A stretch of 64,000 bases of DNA from Roseovarius mucosus DSM 17069 (GCF_000768555.3 NZ_KN293975.1:682001-746000), one strand, 5' to 3'; positions 16,611-26,899 are shown, numbered from the stretch's first letter. Notes: generated by a model from the sequence alone, not told the origin. Numbers and translations are program-made.

Positions 16611-17520
16611 GGCAGGGAGCGCCGCCACGCGGGTGATGCGGCTGGCGATTGGCAGCGTGGTCGTGGGGCTGTTGGTGATGGCGCTCAAGGTCTTGGCCTG
16701 GGCGCTTACCGGGTCGCTCGCTTTGATGTCGGATGCGCTGGAGAGCCTGGTCAATCTGGCGACGGCCTTGGCGGTGATCGTGGCGCTCATGGTGGCGCGG
16801 CGGCCTGCGGATGACAATCACCCCTTTGGGCATCACAAGGCGGAGTTTTTCTCGGCGGTGCTCGAGGGGGTTTTGATCGTCATTGCGGCGCTCTTTATCC
16901 TGCGCGAAGCCTATGACGGGTTTCAGGCCCCGCGCGCAATGGACGAGCCCTTTCTGGGCATGGCGATCAACATGGCGGCGGGGGGGATCAACGCGCTCTG
17001 GGCGCTGGCGCTCATCCGCAACGGGCGGCGCTATCGCTCGCCGGCGCTGGTGGCGGATGGCAAGCATCTGATGACCGATGTTGTGTCTTCGGTGGGCGTG
17101 CTGTTTGGCGTTGCGCTGGCGTTGGCGACGGGCTGGCTCTGGCTTGATCCGGCGATGGCGGTCCTGGTCGCGCTCAATATCCTGTGGTCCGGGAGCATGG
17201 TGATCAAGGCGTCGCTGAGCGGGTTGATGGATGAGGCGGTATCCGAGGCGGAACTGGTCACGATCCGGCAGGTGATCGAGGCGGCCGCCAGCGACGATGC
17301 CGCCTTGCAGGCGCATGATCTGCGCACGCGCCATGCCGGGCCTGTGACCTTCATCGAATTTCATCTGGTGATGCCGGGCAAGACCACGGTCGAGGCGGCG
17401 CATGACCTCTGTGACCGGATCGAGGCGGCGCTGATGGCGGCGCTGCCGGGCGCGCGGGTGACGATCCATGTCGAGCCCGAGCACAAGGCCAAGCATAGCG
17501 GTCATGTCGTGCTGTCATAG
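16603..17520 (+). CDS. Cation diffusion facilitator (CDF) metal exporter
   Basis: 305 residues with six membrane helices (about 12-205) and a C-terminal cytoplasmic metal-binding domain. The transport site is formed by helix 2 (SDALESLVN) and helix 5 (HLMTD). In FieF-type proteins helix 2 gives two aspartates; here the aligned positions are glutamate and asparagine, which may shift metal preference. The GTG start overlaps the Fur stop by 8 bp (GTGACTGA), so the two are translationally coupled. Export of manganese, iron or zinc is likely; cadmium is possible. Confidence 0.9.
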   Translation: MTEAGSAATRVMRLAIGSVVVGLLVMALKVLAWALTGSLALMSDALESLVNLATALAVIVALMVARRPADDNHPFGHHKAEFFSAVLEGVLIVIAALFILREAYDGFQAPRAMDEPFLGMAINMAAGGINALWALALIRNGRRYRSPALVADGKHLMTDVVSSVGVLFGVALALATGWLWLDPAMAVLVALNILWSGSMVIKASLSGLMDEAVSEAELVTIRQVIEAAASDDAALQAHDLRTRHAGPVTFIEFHLVMPGKTTVEAAHDLCDRIEAALMAALPGARVTIHVEPEHKAKHSGHVVLS

Positions 17521-17599
17521 CTCTGCCGCTTTTTTGGGCGAATGATCCGAGCTATCACGGGCGTTCAACCGATCCGCAACCCGGCCAAGAAAGTCTGAC

Positions 17600-18475
17600 A
17601 TGGAAAATCTGCGCGGCAGTATTCTGATGGTCCTCTCGATGGGCGGTTTCGCGCTGGAGGATATGTTCGTCAAACGGTTGGCGGATAGCTTGCCGGTGGG
17701 TCAGATCATAATTCTGCTGGGTTTGGGGGGCGCGCTGATCTTTGGCACGATCACGCGGACGCAGGGCGGGCGGCTCTGGTCGCGCGATCTGGTGTCGCGG
17801 CCTGTGATCCTGCGCAATTGCGGCGAACTGGTGGGAACGCTGGGGTTCGTGATGGCGATTGCGCTGACGCCGCTGTCTTCGGCCTCGGCGATTTTACAGG
17901 CGACACCGCTCGCGGTCACGCTGGGGGCGGCGCTTTTCCTGGGCGAGGCGGTGGGCTGGCGGCGGTGGGCGGCGATCCTTGTGGGGTTTTGTGGTGTGCT
18001 GATGGTGATCCGGCCCGGCATGGCGGGGTTTGAGCCGGCGTCGCTCTTTGCGGTCTTGGCGGTCTTTGGGCTTGCGGCGCGGGATCTGGCAACGCGCCGG
18101 GTGTCGCGCACGATCTCATCCATGCAGCTGTCGACCTATGCCTTTGCCACGCTGGTGCCGACGGGGGTGATTTTGCTGGCGTTTCATGGCACGCCTGCGA
18201 TGCCCACTGCGGTGAACTGGCGTGATCTGGTGCTGGCGCTCTTGTGCGGGGTGTCGGCCTATTACGCCATCGTGGCCGCGATGCGGTTGGGCGATGTGGC
18301 GGTGATCACGCCGTTTCGCTATTCGCGGCTGGTGTTTGCGCTGATCATCGGGGTCACGCTCTTTGACGAGCGGCCCGATGTCTGGACGCTGGCGGGGGCG
18401 GGGATCATCATTGCCTCGGGCATCTACACGTTCTGGCGCGAGCGGCGGTTGGCGCGGCGGATGGCGCTGGCGTGA
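17600..18475 (+). CDS. EamA/DMT-superfamily transporter
   Basis: 291 residues with ten predicted membrane helices as two EamA repeats (about 1-140 and 150-285). The protein begins MENLRGSILMVLSMGGFALED, a common opening for these metabolite exporters. Substrates of the family range from amino acids to nucleotides and cannot be inferred here. It follows the CDF gene by 79 bp and may or may not share its transcript. It converges on the DsbA-like gene with 3 bp between stops. Confidence 0.88.
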   Translation: MENLRGSILMVLSMGGFALEDMFVKRLADSLPVGQIIILLGLGGALIFGTITRTQGGRLWSRDLVSRPVILRNCGELVGTLGFVMAIALTPLSSASAILQATPLAVTLGAALFLGEAVGWRRWAAILVGFCGVLMVIRPGMAGFEPASLFAVLAVFGLAARDLATRRVSRTISSMQLSTYAFATLVPTGVILLAFHGTPAMPTAVNWRDLVLALLCGVSAYYAIVAAMRLGDVAVITPFRYSRLVFALIIGVTLFDERPDVWTLAGAGIIIASGIYTFWRERRLARRMALA

Positions 18476-18478
18476 GGG

Positions 18479-19114
18479 TCAGCTTGCGGCGGCGGTCAGG
18501 TCGTCGATCACCTTGACCCAAAGCTCTGCGGGCTGGCATCCCGGCACCGCGTGCTGGCCGCCGACGATGAAGGTGGGCACGCCCGAAATGCCCATTTCGC
18601 GGAATTGCGCATCGCGGGCGCGGATCGCGTCACGGTCCGCCTCTGTGGCCAACAGGCGCTGGATCATCGCGCCGTCAAGGCTGAGGCTGTCGGCGAGATC
18701 GGCCAGAACCTCGGGGTCACCGATGTCGCGGCCCTCGTTGAAATAGGCCCGAAAGAGCGCCATGGCCATGCGGTCCTGACAGCCCTCGATGCCAGCCCAA
18801 TGCAGCAGGCGATGCGCGTCGAGCGTGTTGGGGGTGCGTTTGATGGCGGCGAAATCAATGGTCAGCCCGGCCGCCTCGGCGCGTTCCAGCACGGGGGCAT
18901 AGGCGCGGATCGCGCCCTCTTTGCCGCCAAACTTCGTCTCTAGGTAGTCGCGCCGGTCCATGCCTTCGGCGGGCATGTCGGGGTTGAGCTGGAACGGATG
19001 CCATTCGATTTCGAACGGGTGATCGGGGCGCTGTGCCATGGCCTGATCGAGCAGCGTCTTGCCGATGTAGCACCAGGGGCAGATCGGGTCGGAGATGATG
19101 TCAAGCTTGACCAT
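18479..19114 (-). CDS. DsbA-family thioredoxin-fold oxidoreductase (FrnE-like)
   Basis: 211 residues with the CPWC redox motif at 12-15 and the DsbA helical insertion, followed by the cis-proline loop GVPTFIVGG. There is no signal peptide, so it is cytoplasmic, like FrnE and 2-hydroxychromene-2-carboxylate isomerases of the same fold. The start at 19114 overlaps the end of the acyl-CoA ligase gene by 14 bp, so the two are probably one operon. Whether it is a thiol oxidoreductase or an isomerase is open. Confidence 0.88.
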   Translation of the reverse strand: MVKLDIISDPICPWCYIGKTLLDQAMAQRPDHPFEIEWHPFQLNPDMPAEGMDRRDYLETKFGGKEGAIRAYAPVLERAEAAGLTIDFAAIKRTPNTLDAHRLLHWAGIEGCQDRMAMALFRAYFNEGRDIGDPEVLADLADSLSLDGAMIQRLLATEADRDAIRARDAQFREMGISGVPTFIVGGQHAVPGCQPAELWVKVIDDLTAAAS

Positions 19115-20627
19115 GGAGGTCCTCGTAGATCGGCCGCAAGGCGCGGCGCAGGATTTTGCCATTGGCCCCGGTGGGAAGGGCCGCGATGTGGTGATAGGCG
19201 CGCGGGGCCTTGTAGCCCGCGAGCCGTGCCCGCGCGAAAGCATCAAGCGTGGCGGGGTCGAGTGTCTCGGGGCCAGTATAGAAGGCCATGACGACGCGCG
19301 CATCCTCTTTCACCTCGATGTCGGTCACCGCAACGGCGGTGATGCCGGGATGCGTGCTGAGCACGGCCTCGACCTCCATCGGGGAAACGCGGTAGCCGCC
19401 TGCGTTCATCATGTCGTCGGCGCGGCCCAGATAGGTGATGTGGCCTGCGGCATCCATGCTCCCCTGATCGCCGGTCAGGAACCAGTCGTCGGTGAATTTT
19501 TCGGCCGTGGCCTCGGGCGCGCCGAGATAGCCCAGCATGAGGCCAGGATCGGAGCGGTGGACGGCGATGGTGCCCTCGGTGCCAAGGGGCGCGGGCGTGC
19601 CGTCGGCGAGGATGGCGACGCGGCGGCCTGTCTGGGGGCGCCCCAGCGTGCCGGGTGCGGCGGGGTGATCGGGGCTGCCTGAGATGAAGGTCGAGCATTC
19701 GGACATGCCGTAAGCCTCAAGGATCGGCGTGCCGGTGGCGTCCTGCCAATGCTGGCGGATGGTATCCGAGAGTTTCTCGCCCGCCGCCAGTCCGTGCCGC
19801 AGATGCGGCAGATCAAGGCGCTGACCGGGGTGCACAAGCTTGCGATAAACGCCGGGGGCGGCGGCAAAGATCGTGGCGTCATGGCGTTTGAGCAGAAGGG
19901 GCAATTGCTCGGGCGTGATACCGGGGGCAGGGATGAGGGCGGTGGCCCCCATGGTCCAGGGGTCCATCAGGCCGGTGCCAAGGGTGAAGGTCCAGTTGAA
20001 GGCGCCCGCGTGGCAGAGCCGGTCGTCGGGGCGCAGCCCGTACCAGCCGTCAAACATCATCTGCCGCGCCCAGATGGCGCGATGGGCATGGACCACGGCG
20101 CGCGGAATGCCGGAGGTGCCGGATGTGTAGATGATATAGGCGGGGCGGTCGGGGTCGTCCATGTTCCAATCGGCGGGAGGAAGGGCGCGCATTTCTTCAA
20201 GGTTGGGCTCAGTGAGCGTAGGAATGTCGGTGTCCGGGCAGGCCACGCCCTCGGCGCGCAGGATCAGCGCGGGTTGCGTGGTTTTGAGGATGCCTGCCAC
20301 CTCGGGCTCGGTCAATTGGCTGGAGGTGGGGATCGGGATGAGGCCCACGGCAATGGCCCCGAGATAGGCAATCGGAAACTCGACCGTATTGCCCAGCCGC
20401 ATCAGCACCCGGTCGCCGGGGGTGAGACCCGCGCGCAAGAGGCCGGTGCCGGTGCCGCGCACGGCGGCCGCGAGGCGGCCATAGCTCCAGCGGTCGGATT
20501 TGGTCAGGCTGAGGACTGCGAGGGCGATCTTGTCGGGATGCGCTTCGGCCCGGCCCAGAACATGGGCTGCGAGGTTGAAGGGGCGGGGGCAGGGGGCGCT
20601 TGGGCCCTGATCGAATATGGCGCTCAT
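19101..20627 (-). CDS. AMP-dependent acyl-CoA ligase (ANL superfamily)
   Basis: 508 residues. The adenylation motifs are all present: YTSGTSGIPRAVVHAHRA (ATP phosphate loop), EAYGMSE, the TGD hinge region and the C-terminal GANGKILRR with the catalytic lysine. It resembles benzoate-CoA and short/medium-chain acyl-CoA ligases; the acid it activates cannot be predicted. It is transcribed divergently from the XRE-cupin regulator across a 67-bp gap, which suggests that regulator may control it. Confidence 0.88.
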   Translation of the reverse strand: MSAIFDQGPSAPCPRPFNLAAHVLGRAEAHPDKIALAVLSLTKSDRWSYGRLAAAVRGTGTGLLRAGLTPGDRVLMRLGNTVEFPIAYLGAIAVGLIPIPTSSQLTEPEVAGILKTTQPALILRAEGVACPDTDIPTLTEPNLEEMRALPPADWNMDDPDRPAYIIYTSGTSGIPRAVVHAHRAIWARQMMFDGWYGLRPDDRLCHAGAFNWTFTLGTGLMDPWTMGATALIPAPGITPEQLPLLLKRHDATIFAAAPGVYRKLVHPGQRLDLPHLRHGLAAGEKLSDTIRQHWQDATGTPILEAYGMSECSTFISGSPDHPAAPGTLGRPQTGRRVAILADGTPAPLGTEGTIAVHRSDPGLMLGYLGAPEATAEKFTDDWFLTGDQGSMDAAGHITYLGRADDMMNAGGYRVSPMEVEAVLSTHPGITAVAVTDIEVKEDARVVMAFYTGPETLDPATLDAFARARLAGYKAPRAYHHIAALPTGANGKILRRALRPIYEDLHGQA

Positions 20628-20694
20628 GGCCTTGGCTTAGGGGCCTCTGGGGACGGTTGCAAGTGGCCTTGCGCTTGGCCTATAGCGTGGGCCT

Positions 20695-21318
20695 ATGACG
20701 GATCAAGCCTTGCCCCCTCTGCTGCGCGTCACGCGCGAAACCGGCGCTGACACGGTGCCGGAGCCGCTTGATCTGGGCGTTCGGGTGCGACAATTGCGCA
20801 AGGCGCGGGGCTGGACGCTGGAACAGGCGGCGAAACAGGCGGGGCTGGCGCGCTCGACCCTATCGAAGATCGAGAATGGCCAGATGTCGCCCACCTATGA
20901 GGCGCTGAAGAAGCTGGCGCAGGGGTTGGAAATCTCGGTGCCGCAGCTCTTTACCCCGCCGTCGCGCGACCGGATCAACGGGCGCATGGCGGTGACGCGG
21001 GGGGGCGAAGGCAGGCCCATGGCGACGGCGACCTATGAGCATGATCTGCTGGCCGATACGCTGAGCCAGAAACGCATGATGCCCTATCGCGCACGCATCC
21101 GCGCCCGCGCGGTCGAGGATTTCGGTGGTTGGGTGCGCCATGATGGCGAGGAATTTCTCTATGTGCTGACCGGGGTGGTGCGGCTCTTTACCGAGTTTTA
21201 CGAGCCCATCGAGATGCGCCGGGGCGATAGCGCCTATTATGATGCCACCATGGGGCATAACGTGATTTCGGTGAGTGCCGAGGATGCGACCGTGCTCTGG
21301 GTGACGTCGCTCGACTAA
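20695..21318 (+). CDS. XRE-family regulator with C-terminal cupin domain
   Basis: 207 residues: N-terminal helix-turn-helix (about 27-82, VRQLRKARGWTLEQAAKQAGLARSTLSKIENGQMSP; given in parts here by its key residues) and a C-terminal cupin (about 125-205, WVRHDGEEFLYVLTG...GDSAYYDATMGHN). The cupin probably senses a small molecule, as in PuuR-like regulators. It is divergent from the acyl-CoA ligase. No clear Shine-Dalgarno precedes the ATG, and a TATAGC box sits about 10 bp upstream, so the transcript may be nearly leaderless. Confidence 0.88.
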   Translation: MTDQALPPLLRVTRETGADTVPEPLDLGVRVRQLRKARGWTLEQAAKQAGLARSTLSKIENGQMSPTYEALKKLAQGLEISVPQLFTPPSRDRINGRMAVTRGGEGRPMATATYEHDLLADTLSQKRMMPYRARIRARAVEDFGGWVRHDGEEFLYVLTGVVRLFTEFYEPIEMRRGDSAYYDATMGHNVISVSAEDATVLWVTSLD

Positions 21319-21390
21319 GGCAGCGTGGGCGCAAGTGGCCCGGCCATGCTGGAGGCTCTGGCCGGGCCGTCTGCGCCGTGAGTGTGGTCG

Positions 21391-21651
21391 TCAATCGACC
21401 GGGGCGGCAGGGGTTTGTCGCGATTGCGCGCCGTCGATCACGCTGCTTGGGGCAGCATCAATCGCGGGTGGCGTGCTGTCGCGGCTCGGGCTGAGCATGC
21501 TGAAGGCGATCAGCCCGCCCATCAGGATCACGACGATGAGCAGACCCGTCAGCCCGCCGCGCGCACCGGCACCCGGATCATGGCCGGGTGGGCCGTAGCG
21601 GTTTAGGTCACGGTTGGCTTGGCGGTGGACATCGTCTTGGGGGGTGTACAT
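21391..21651 (-). CDS. Small single-pass membrane protein, unknown
   Basis: 86 residues. An N-terminal hydrophilic part (MYTPQDDVHRQANRDLNRYG) is followed by one hydrophobic helix (about residues 38-55, GLLIVVILMGGLIAFSMLS) and a Ser/Pro/Ala-rich C-terminal tail that should lie outside the membrane. The ATG at 21651 has AGGAG seven bases upstream, which supports translation. No family recognised; similar short anchored proteins are common in Rhodobacteraceae. Confidence 0.6.
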   Translation of the reverse strand: MYTPQDDVHRQANRDLNRYGPPGHDPGAGARGGLTGLLIVVILMGGLIAFSMLSPSRDSTPPAIDAAPSSVIDGAQSRQTPAAPVD

Positions 21652-21834
21652 GGCTGGCTCCTCTCTGACTGCGCTCAGCATAGTCCAGAGGTGGGGCCGC
21701 CCCCGAGGGTTTGAAAGCGCGGTAGTGTTTTCCGGCGCTTTGCCGCCATTTTGGGGGCGCGCGCCGGGCAGGTTCCCGCCGTCGGCCAGATATGGCCGCA
21801 AGCGGCAGGCGGATTCGGCAAGGATTGGCCGGGA

Positions 21835-22245
21835 TCAGCGCAGTTTGGGGATGCCGCCGGGAAGGGTGCTGCGATCCACCACGCCCGCGCGCAAGGACCG
21901 CCCGATGCGATGCGCCAGCGCCGACCAGGCGGCGGCCTGATCGGGAGAGAGTTCGCGCGCGAGCACCGCATCGAAGAGGGCGAGCCAGGTCGAGAACATG
22001 CCCGGTTGCACATTGCGGGCGTTGACATGGGCGGCCATCGGGCTGCCGTCGTAGACGCGTTCATGCAGGATGGAGTTGGCCCAGAAGTCGGCCACCTTGG
22101 CCTCGTGCGACGGCCAGTCGGTGACATGCACCGCGAAGATCGGCCCAAGGCCGGGATGCGCGCGCACGGCCGCGTAGAACGCGGTCACGACCCGCTCGAT
22201 CTCGGGGCGGGTGATGGGAAAACGCGGGGGCAGGGTGGTGGCCAT
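21835..22245 (-). CDS. Group III truncated hemoglobin
   Basis: 136-residue 2-over-2 globin. Comparison with Campylobacter Ctb places the key heme residues: Tyr B10 (Y24), His E7 (H47), proximal His F8 (H73) and Trp G8 (W87 in WLALF). All are present, so it should bind heme and oxygen or nitric oxide. The family is linked to oxygen handling or nitric-oxide stress. Start at 22245; a longer upstream frame is not conserved. It is divergent from ileS. Confidence 0.9.
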   Translation of the reverse strand: MATTLPPRFPITRPEIERVVTAFYAAVRAHPGLGPIFAVHVTDWPSHEAKVADFWANSILHERVYDGSPMAAHVNARNVQPGMFSTWLALFDAVLARELSPDQAAAWSALAHRIGRSLRAGVVDRSTLPGGIPKLR

Positions 22246-22528
22246 GGCCCTTATGTGGCGCGGGATGTCGCAAGAGGCAATCCCCCAACGTGGACCCGAA
22301 ATCTTGAAAAGATTTCGATCCGCTTTCTTTTCAAGAAAGCGGACACCCGCCCTCTGGACGCTTGGCCGGAGCGCGCCTATAAGGCGGGGCATGATGAGAC
22401 GCAGTGCGATCATTATTCGAATTACATGCCCGGCGCTCTGAGACAATCGAGCTGCCGGGACAAGGCGTATGGGCACCCGCGCCGCCTCTCACCCCCCAAA
22501 TTCCAGACCAGTGACAAGGACGCAAACC

Positions 22529-25468
22529 ATGTGCGCCGACACGACCCAGACGCCTGATTACAAAGACACGTTGAACCTGCCCGAGACCGATTTCCCGATG
22601 CGGGCGGGCCTGCCTGCGCGCGAGCCTGAATGGCTGGCACGGTGGGCACGGATCGGGGTCTATGAGAAGCTGCGCGAGAACGCGGCGGGGCGCAAGCCGT
22701 TCACGCTGCACGATGGCCCCCCTTATGCCAACGGGCATCTGCATATCGGTCACGCGCTGAACAAGATTCTCAAGGATATGGTGGTGCGCAGCCAGCAGAT
22801 GATGGGCCGCGATGCGCGCTATATCCCGGGCTGGGATTGTCACGGGCTGCCGATCGAGTGGAAGATCGAAGAACAATACCGCGCCAAGGGCATGGACAAG
22901 GACAAGGTGGATGTGGTCGATTTCCGTCAGGAATGCCGCAAGTTCGCCGAGGGCTGGATCGACATTCAGCGCGAGGAATTCAAGCGACTGGGGATCACCG
23001 GCTGTTGGGATCGCCCTTACCTCACCATGGATTTCCGCGCCGAGCGGATCATCGCGGAGGAATTCCAGAAATTCCTGATGACCGGCGTGCTCTATCAAGG
23101 GTCGAAGCCCGTGATGTGGTCGCCGATCGAGAAGACCGCGCTGGCCGAGGCGGAGGTCGAGTATCACGACAAGGAAAGTTTCACGGTTTGGGTGAAGTTT
23201 CGGGTCGTCACGCCGCGCCCCGGTCTGGAGGATACATCGGTCGTGATCTGGACCACGACGCCCTGGACCATGCCGTCGAACAAGGCCGTGGTTTATGGCG
23301 AGGGGATTTCCTATGGCCTCTATGAGGTGACCGGGACGCCGGGCGAGTGCTGGGCGGCGGTGGGGGAGAAATTCATCCTCGCCGACACGCGCGCCGAGGA
23401 TGTGATGACGCGCGCGCGGCTGGAGCCGTCGATGTATCGGCGTGTGCGGGACGTGCCGACGGCGGAATTGGCAGATATGCAGCTTCAGCATCCCCTGGCC
23501 AGGGCCGAAGGCGGCGACGGTGAATGGGATGACCTGCGCGATTTCCGGGCCGCCGATTTCGTGAGTGACGAAGAAGGCACCGGGTTCGTTCATTGTGCGC
23601 CCAGCCACGGGATGGAGGAATTCGAGCTGTACCGGGACCTGGGCGAGCATCCCGACGGTGGGACCTGGCTTGAGAAAGTGATCACCTATAACGTGCTCGA
23701 AGATGGCTCTTTCCGGCCTGACCTGCCGTTCTTTGGCGGCAAGTTCATCCTTGACCGCAAGGGCAAGGAGGGCAATGCCAACAAGGCGGTGATTGATAAA
23801 TTGGCCGAGGTGGGCGGGTTGCTTGCGCGGGGCAAGATCAAGCATTCCTATCCGCATAGCTGGCGCTCCAAAGCGCCCGTGATCTATCGCAACACGCCGC
23901 AATGGTTCGCGGCGATTGACCGGGCGGTGGGCGACGGGCAGGACGACTATGGCACCACGATCCGCGAACGCGCGCTGCGGTCGATTGACGAGCTGGTGAC
24001 ATGGACGCCCAAAACCGGGCGCAACCGGCTCTATTCGATGATCGAGGCGCGGCCCGATTGGGTGCTGAGCCGTCAGCGGGCCTGGGGTGTGCCGCTCACC
24101 TGTTTTGTCAAGAATGGCGCGCAACCCACGGATTCAGATTACCTTTTGCGGAATGAAGAGGTGAACGCGCGTATCCTTGCGGCCTTTGAGCAAGAGGGCG
24201 CGGATGCCTGGTACAAGGAGGGCGCGAAAGAGCGGTTACTCAAGGGCATCGTGAACCCGGACGACTGGCGCAAGGTCGATGACATTCTCGATGTGTGGTT
24301 CGATTCTGGCTCGACCCATGCCTTTGTGCTGCGCGACCGCGCGGACGGGTCCGAGGATGGATTGGCCGATCTCTATCTTGAGGGCACGGATCAGCATCGC
24401 GGTTGGTTCCATTCGTCGATGTTGCAGGCTTGCGGGACGCGCGGGCGCGCGCCCTATCGGGGGGTGCTGACGCATGGCTTTACCCTCGATGAGAAGGGCA
24501 ACAAGATGTCCAAATCCCTGGGCAATACGGTCGCGCCCGAGGAAGTGGTCAAGCAATATGGCGCGGATATTCTGCGGCTCTGGGTTGCGCAGGCGGATTA
24601 TACAGCTGACCTGCGGATCGGGCCGGAGATCCTCAAGGGGGTGGCCGATGGCTATCGCCGCCTGCGCAATACGCTGCGGTTCATGCTGGGGGCGCTGGCC
24701 CCGTTCACCGAGGCGGATCGCGTGGACCCGGCGGATATGCCAGAACTGGAGCGTTGGGTGCTGCACCGTCTGGCAGAGCTGGATCACAAGGTGAAGAAAG
24801 GCTACGTAACCTATGATTTCCAAGGGGTTTTCCAGCAAATCTTCAACTTCTGCACGCTTGACCTGAGTGCGTTCTATTTCGACATTCGCAAGGACGCGCT
24901 CTATTGTGACGGCGACACCGCGCGGCGGCGTGCGGCGCGCACGGTGTTGGACCTGCTGTTCCACCGCCTGACCACGTGGCTGGCGCCGGTGTTGGTGTTC
25001 ACCATGGAGGAGGTCTGGCTGTCGCGCTTCCCGGGTGAGGAGAGCTCGATTCACCTCACCGATATTCCAGACACGCCCGCCGATTGGCTTGATGAGCCGC
25101 TGGCGGCGAAATGGGCGATGGTGCGGCAGGCGCGGCGCGTGGTGACGGCGGCACTGGAAGTGCAACGCACCGACAAGGTGATCGGGGCCAGTCTCGAGGC
25201 GGCGCCGGTGGTGCATATCCGCGATGCCGAGATGCTGAAGGCGCTGAAATCAGTGGATTTCGCGGATATCTGCATCACCTCGGATCTGATGCTGACCGGC
25301 GATCCGCGCCCCGACGAGGCGTTCCGCCTGCCGGAGGTGGACACGGTTGGCGTGGTCTTTGAGCGGGCGGAGGGCGAGAAATGCCAACGCTGCTGGAAGA
25401 TCCTGCCGGATGTGGGGCAGCACAAGCATCCGGGCACCTGTGGGCGGTGTGACGCGGCCCTGGGGTAA
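22529..25468 (+). CDS. ileS: Isoleucyl-tRNA synthetase
   Basis: 979-residue class Ia synthetase that charges tRNA-Ile. HIGH is at residues 72-75 and KMSKS at 659-663. The CP1 editing domain lies between them, and the C-terminal zinc-binding domain is intact (CQRCW and CGRCD pairs at the very end). Length and motifs match the bacterial IleRS-1 type. The ATG at 22529 with AAGGA eight bases before it is chosen. A 283-bp gap upstream holds its promoter; no riboswitch recognised. Confidence 0.97.
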   Translation: MCADTTQTPDYKDTLNLPETDFPMRAGLPAREPEWLARWARIGVYEKLRENAAGRKPFTLHDGPPYANGHLHIGHALNKILKDMVVRSQQMMGRDARYIPGWDCHGLPIEWKIEEQYRAKGMDKDKVDVVDFRQECRKFAEGWIDIQREEFKRLGITGCWDRPYLTMDFRAERIIAEEFQKFLMTGVLYQGSKPVMWSPIEKTALAEAEVEYHDKESFTVWVKFRVVTPRPGLEDTSVVIWTTTPWTMPSNKAVVYGEGISYGLYEVTGTPGECWAAVGEKFILADTRAEDVMTRARLEPSMYRRVRDVPTAELADMQLQHPLARAEGGDGEWDDLRDFRAADFVSDEEGTGFVHCAPSHGMEEFELYRDLGEHPDGGTWLEKVITYNVLEDGSFRPDLPFFGGKFILDRKGKEGNANKAVIDKLAEVGGLLARGKIKHSYPHSWRSKAPVIYRNTPQWFAAIDRAVGDGQDDYGTTIRERALRSIDELVTWTPKTGRNRLYSMIEARPDWVLSRQRAWGVPLTCFVKNGAQPTDSDYLLRNEEVNARILAAFEQEGADAWYKEGAKERLLKGIVNPDDWRKVDDILDVWFDSGSTHAFVLRDRADGSEDGLADLYLEGTDQHRGWFHSSMLQACGTRGRAPYRGVLTHGFTLDEKGNKMSKSLGNTVAPEEVVKQYGADILRLWVAQADYTADLRIGPEILKGVADGYRRLRNTLRFMLGALAPFTEADRVDPADMPELERWVLHRLAELDHKVKKGYVTYDFQGVFQQIFNFCTLDLSAFYFDIRKDALYCDGDTARRRAARTVLDLLFHRLTTWLAPVLVFTMEEVWLSRFPGEESSIHLTDIPDTPADWLDEPLAAKWAMVRQARRVVTAALEVQRTDKVIGASLEAAPVVHIRDAEMLKALKSVDFADICITSDLMLTGDPRPDEAFRLPEVDTVGVVFERAEGEKCQRCWKILPDVGQHKHPGTCGRCDAALG

Positions 25469-25484
25469 GCCAGGCGTCTAATCT

Positions 25485-25550
25485 CCGTCCCGGGCTTGCC
25501 CCGGGACCTCGTTTCTCAAGAGGAGAGGCCCCGGGTCAAGCCCGGGGCGG
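25485..25550. repeat. Inverted pair of GC-rich palindromes between ileS and the serine hydrolase gene
   Basis: Two 26-bp arms (25485-25510 and 25525-25550) are inverted copies of each other with a few changes. Each arm is itself palindromic around CCCGGG-CTTG-CCCGGG-like cores. This matches the CCCGGGCTTGACCCGGG class of small dispersed repeats common in alphaproteobacteria. Together they can form a long hairpin between two convergent genes and may act as a terminator or transcript stabiliser. Confidence 0.65.
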
Positions 25551-25560
25551 GGTTTCGGGA

Positions 25561-26724
25561 TCAAAGCGCCCCGGTGATCTGGCGCAGAACCGCGATATTG
25601 TCGTTTTTGACGCCGGGTTCGCGAAAGGCGCGGTCGGCGGAGGTGGCGACGATCACCACATCGCGGGCGCGGTCGATGTAGATATATTGGCCGTATATGC
25701 CGTGGCCGAAGAATTCGCCCGGCCGGGCATCGGCGGGCATCCACCATTGAAAGCCATATTGCAGATCGCCGGGGGCGGTGGGGGCCGTGGGCGTGGTGGC
25801 CGCGCGCATCCAGTCCTCGGGCACCACCTGTTGCCCGTTGTAGCGCCCCAGATTGGCGGCCATCAGGCCAAAGCGCGCGTAATCGCGGGTGGTGACGTTG
25901 AGACCGCCAAGGGCAAAGGCCACGCCCTCGCCATCGGTCAGGTAATAGGGTTCGGATTCAAAGCCCAAGGGCTGAATGATCTTTTCCGACAGAAGGTCCG
26001 GCAGGCTGCGCCCCGTGGCCCCACGCAGCACCATGGCCAGAATATGCGTGTCGATCGACACATATTTCCAGCGCGCGCCGGGATCCGCATCACGGGCGGT
26101 AAGGCCGGCGGCAAAGCCATCCATCGTACCGCCCAAGGCCAGCACGCGGCCCATGCGGTTGATGTCTGACTCGTAGTCGAGATAATCCTCATTGAAAGCC
26201 ACGCCGCTCATCATCAGGAGCACGTTGCGGATCGTGGCCCCGTCATAGGCGCTGCCCGTGAGGCTGGGGGCGTAGCGCGTGACCGGATCGTCGAGCGATT
26301 CGATCTGCCCTTCGGCCACTATCACGCCGAAGAGGGCCGAGAGGAAGCTCTTGGCCATGGACCAGCTGATGCGGCGATCCTCGGGCGCGGTGCCGAGGTG
26401 ATAGCTCTCATGCACCACGGCGCCCCGGTGCAGGACCATGAGCGAGGTCACATTGCGCGCGGTAATCCAATCGGTTGCCACGGCGGGCAGTGTCATGGCC
26501 GGGCCCGCGGGCAGGGGCGAGACAGGGCCCGTGCCGCGCGGCACGGGCACCGAGAGAAAGGCGCGGTCCATATGCGAGAAGTTCTGGACGATGCGACCCT
26601 CGTCAAAGAGGCTGTTGACCGCCCAGAGGCGGGTGATCTGGTCGCGCTTCCAGAGGCCCACCGCCGCCGCCGCAAGGACCAGAACCACCACGATACGGGC
26701 CAACCATTTAACTGCCTTGCGCAT
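25561..26724 (-). CDS. Membrane-anchored serine hydrolase (class C beta-lactamase/esterase fold)
   Basis: 387 residues. An N-terminal membrane helix (about 8-25) or uncleaved signal is followed by a serine beta-lactamase-like domain. The nucleophile motif is S122-M-A-K125 (SxxK). The second motif is the YVS in KYVSIDTH, and the third is an HG pair in FFGHGIYG. Members include esterases and D-amino-acid peptidases as well as lactamases; the substrate is unknown. GGAGG upstream of the ATG at 26724 supports the start. Confidence 0.87.
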   Translation of the reverse strand: MRKAVKWLARIVVVLVLAAAAVGLWKRDQITRLWAVNSLFDEGRIVQNFSHMDRAFLSVPVPRGTGPVSPLPAGPAMTLPAVATDWITARNVTSLMVLHRGAVVHESYHLGTAPEDRRISWSMAKSFLSALFGVIVAEGQIESLDDPVTRYAPSLTGSAYDGATIRNVLLMMSGVAFNEDYLDYESDINRMGRVLALGGTMDGFAAGLTARDADPGARWKYVSIDTHILAMVLRGATGRSLPDLLSEKIIQPLGFESEPYYLTDGEGVAFALGGLNVTTRDYARFGLMAANLGRYNGQQVVPEDWMRAATTPTAPTAPGDLQYGFQWWMPADARPGEFFGHGIYGQYIYIDRARDVVIVATSADRAFREPGVKNDNIAVLRQITGAL

Positions 26725-26899
26725 TTTCACCCTCCCATATTCTGCGGATAGTTGAGCAGGGCCCTCGTGTCGGATCAAGTCTGACGTTGGGGCGTCGTCT
26801 AAGGCGTTTCGGCATTTCCCTGAAACGGCGAACACTTTAACCCCTTGATTTGGCGCAGTTTTGAACCAAAAAACTCTATCGACTTTTTCTGAAGTTGCT

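Noticed and set aside
22331..24124. A nearly 600-codon open frame on the minus strand
   Set aside because: Antisense to ileS, rich in Arg, His and Pro, no family motif; a GC artefact.
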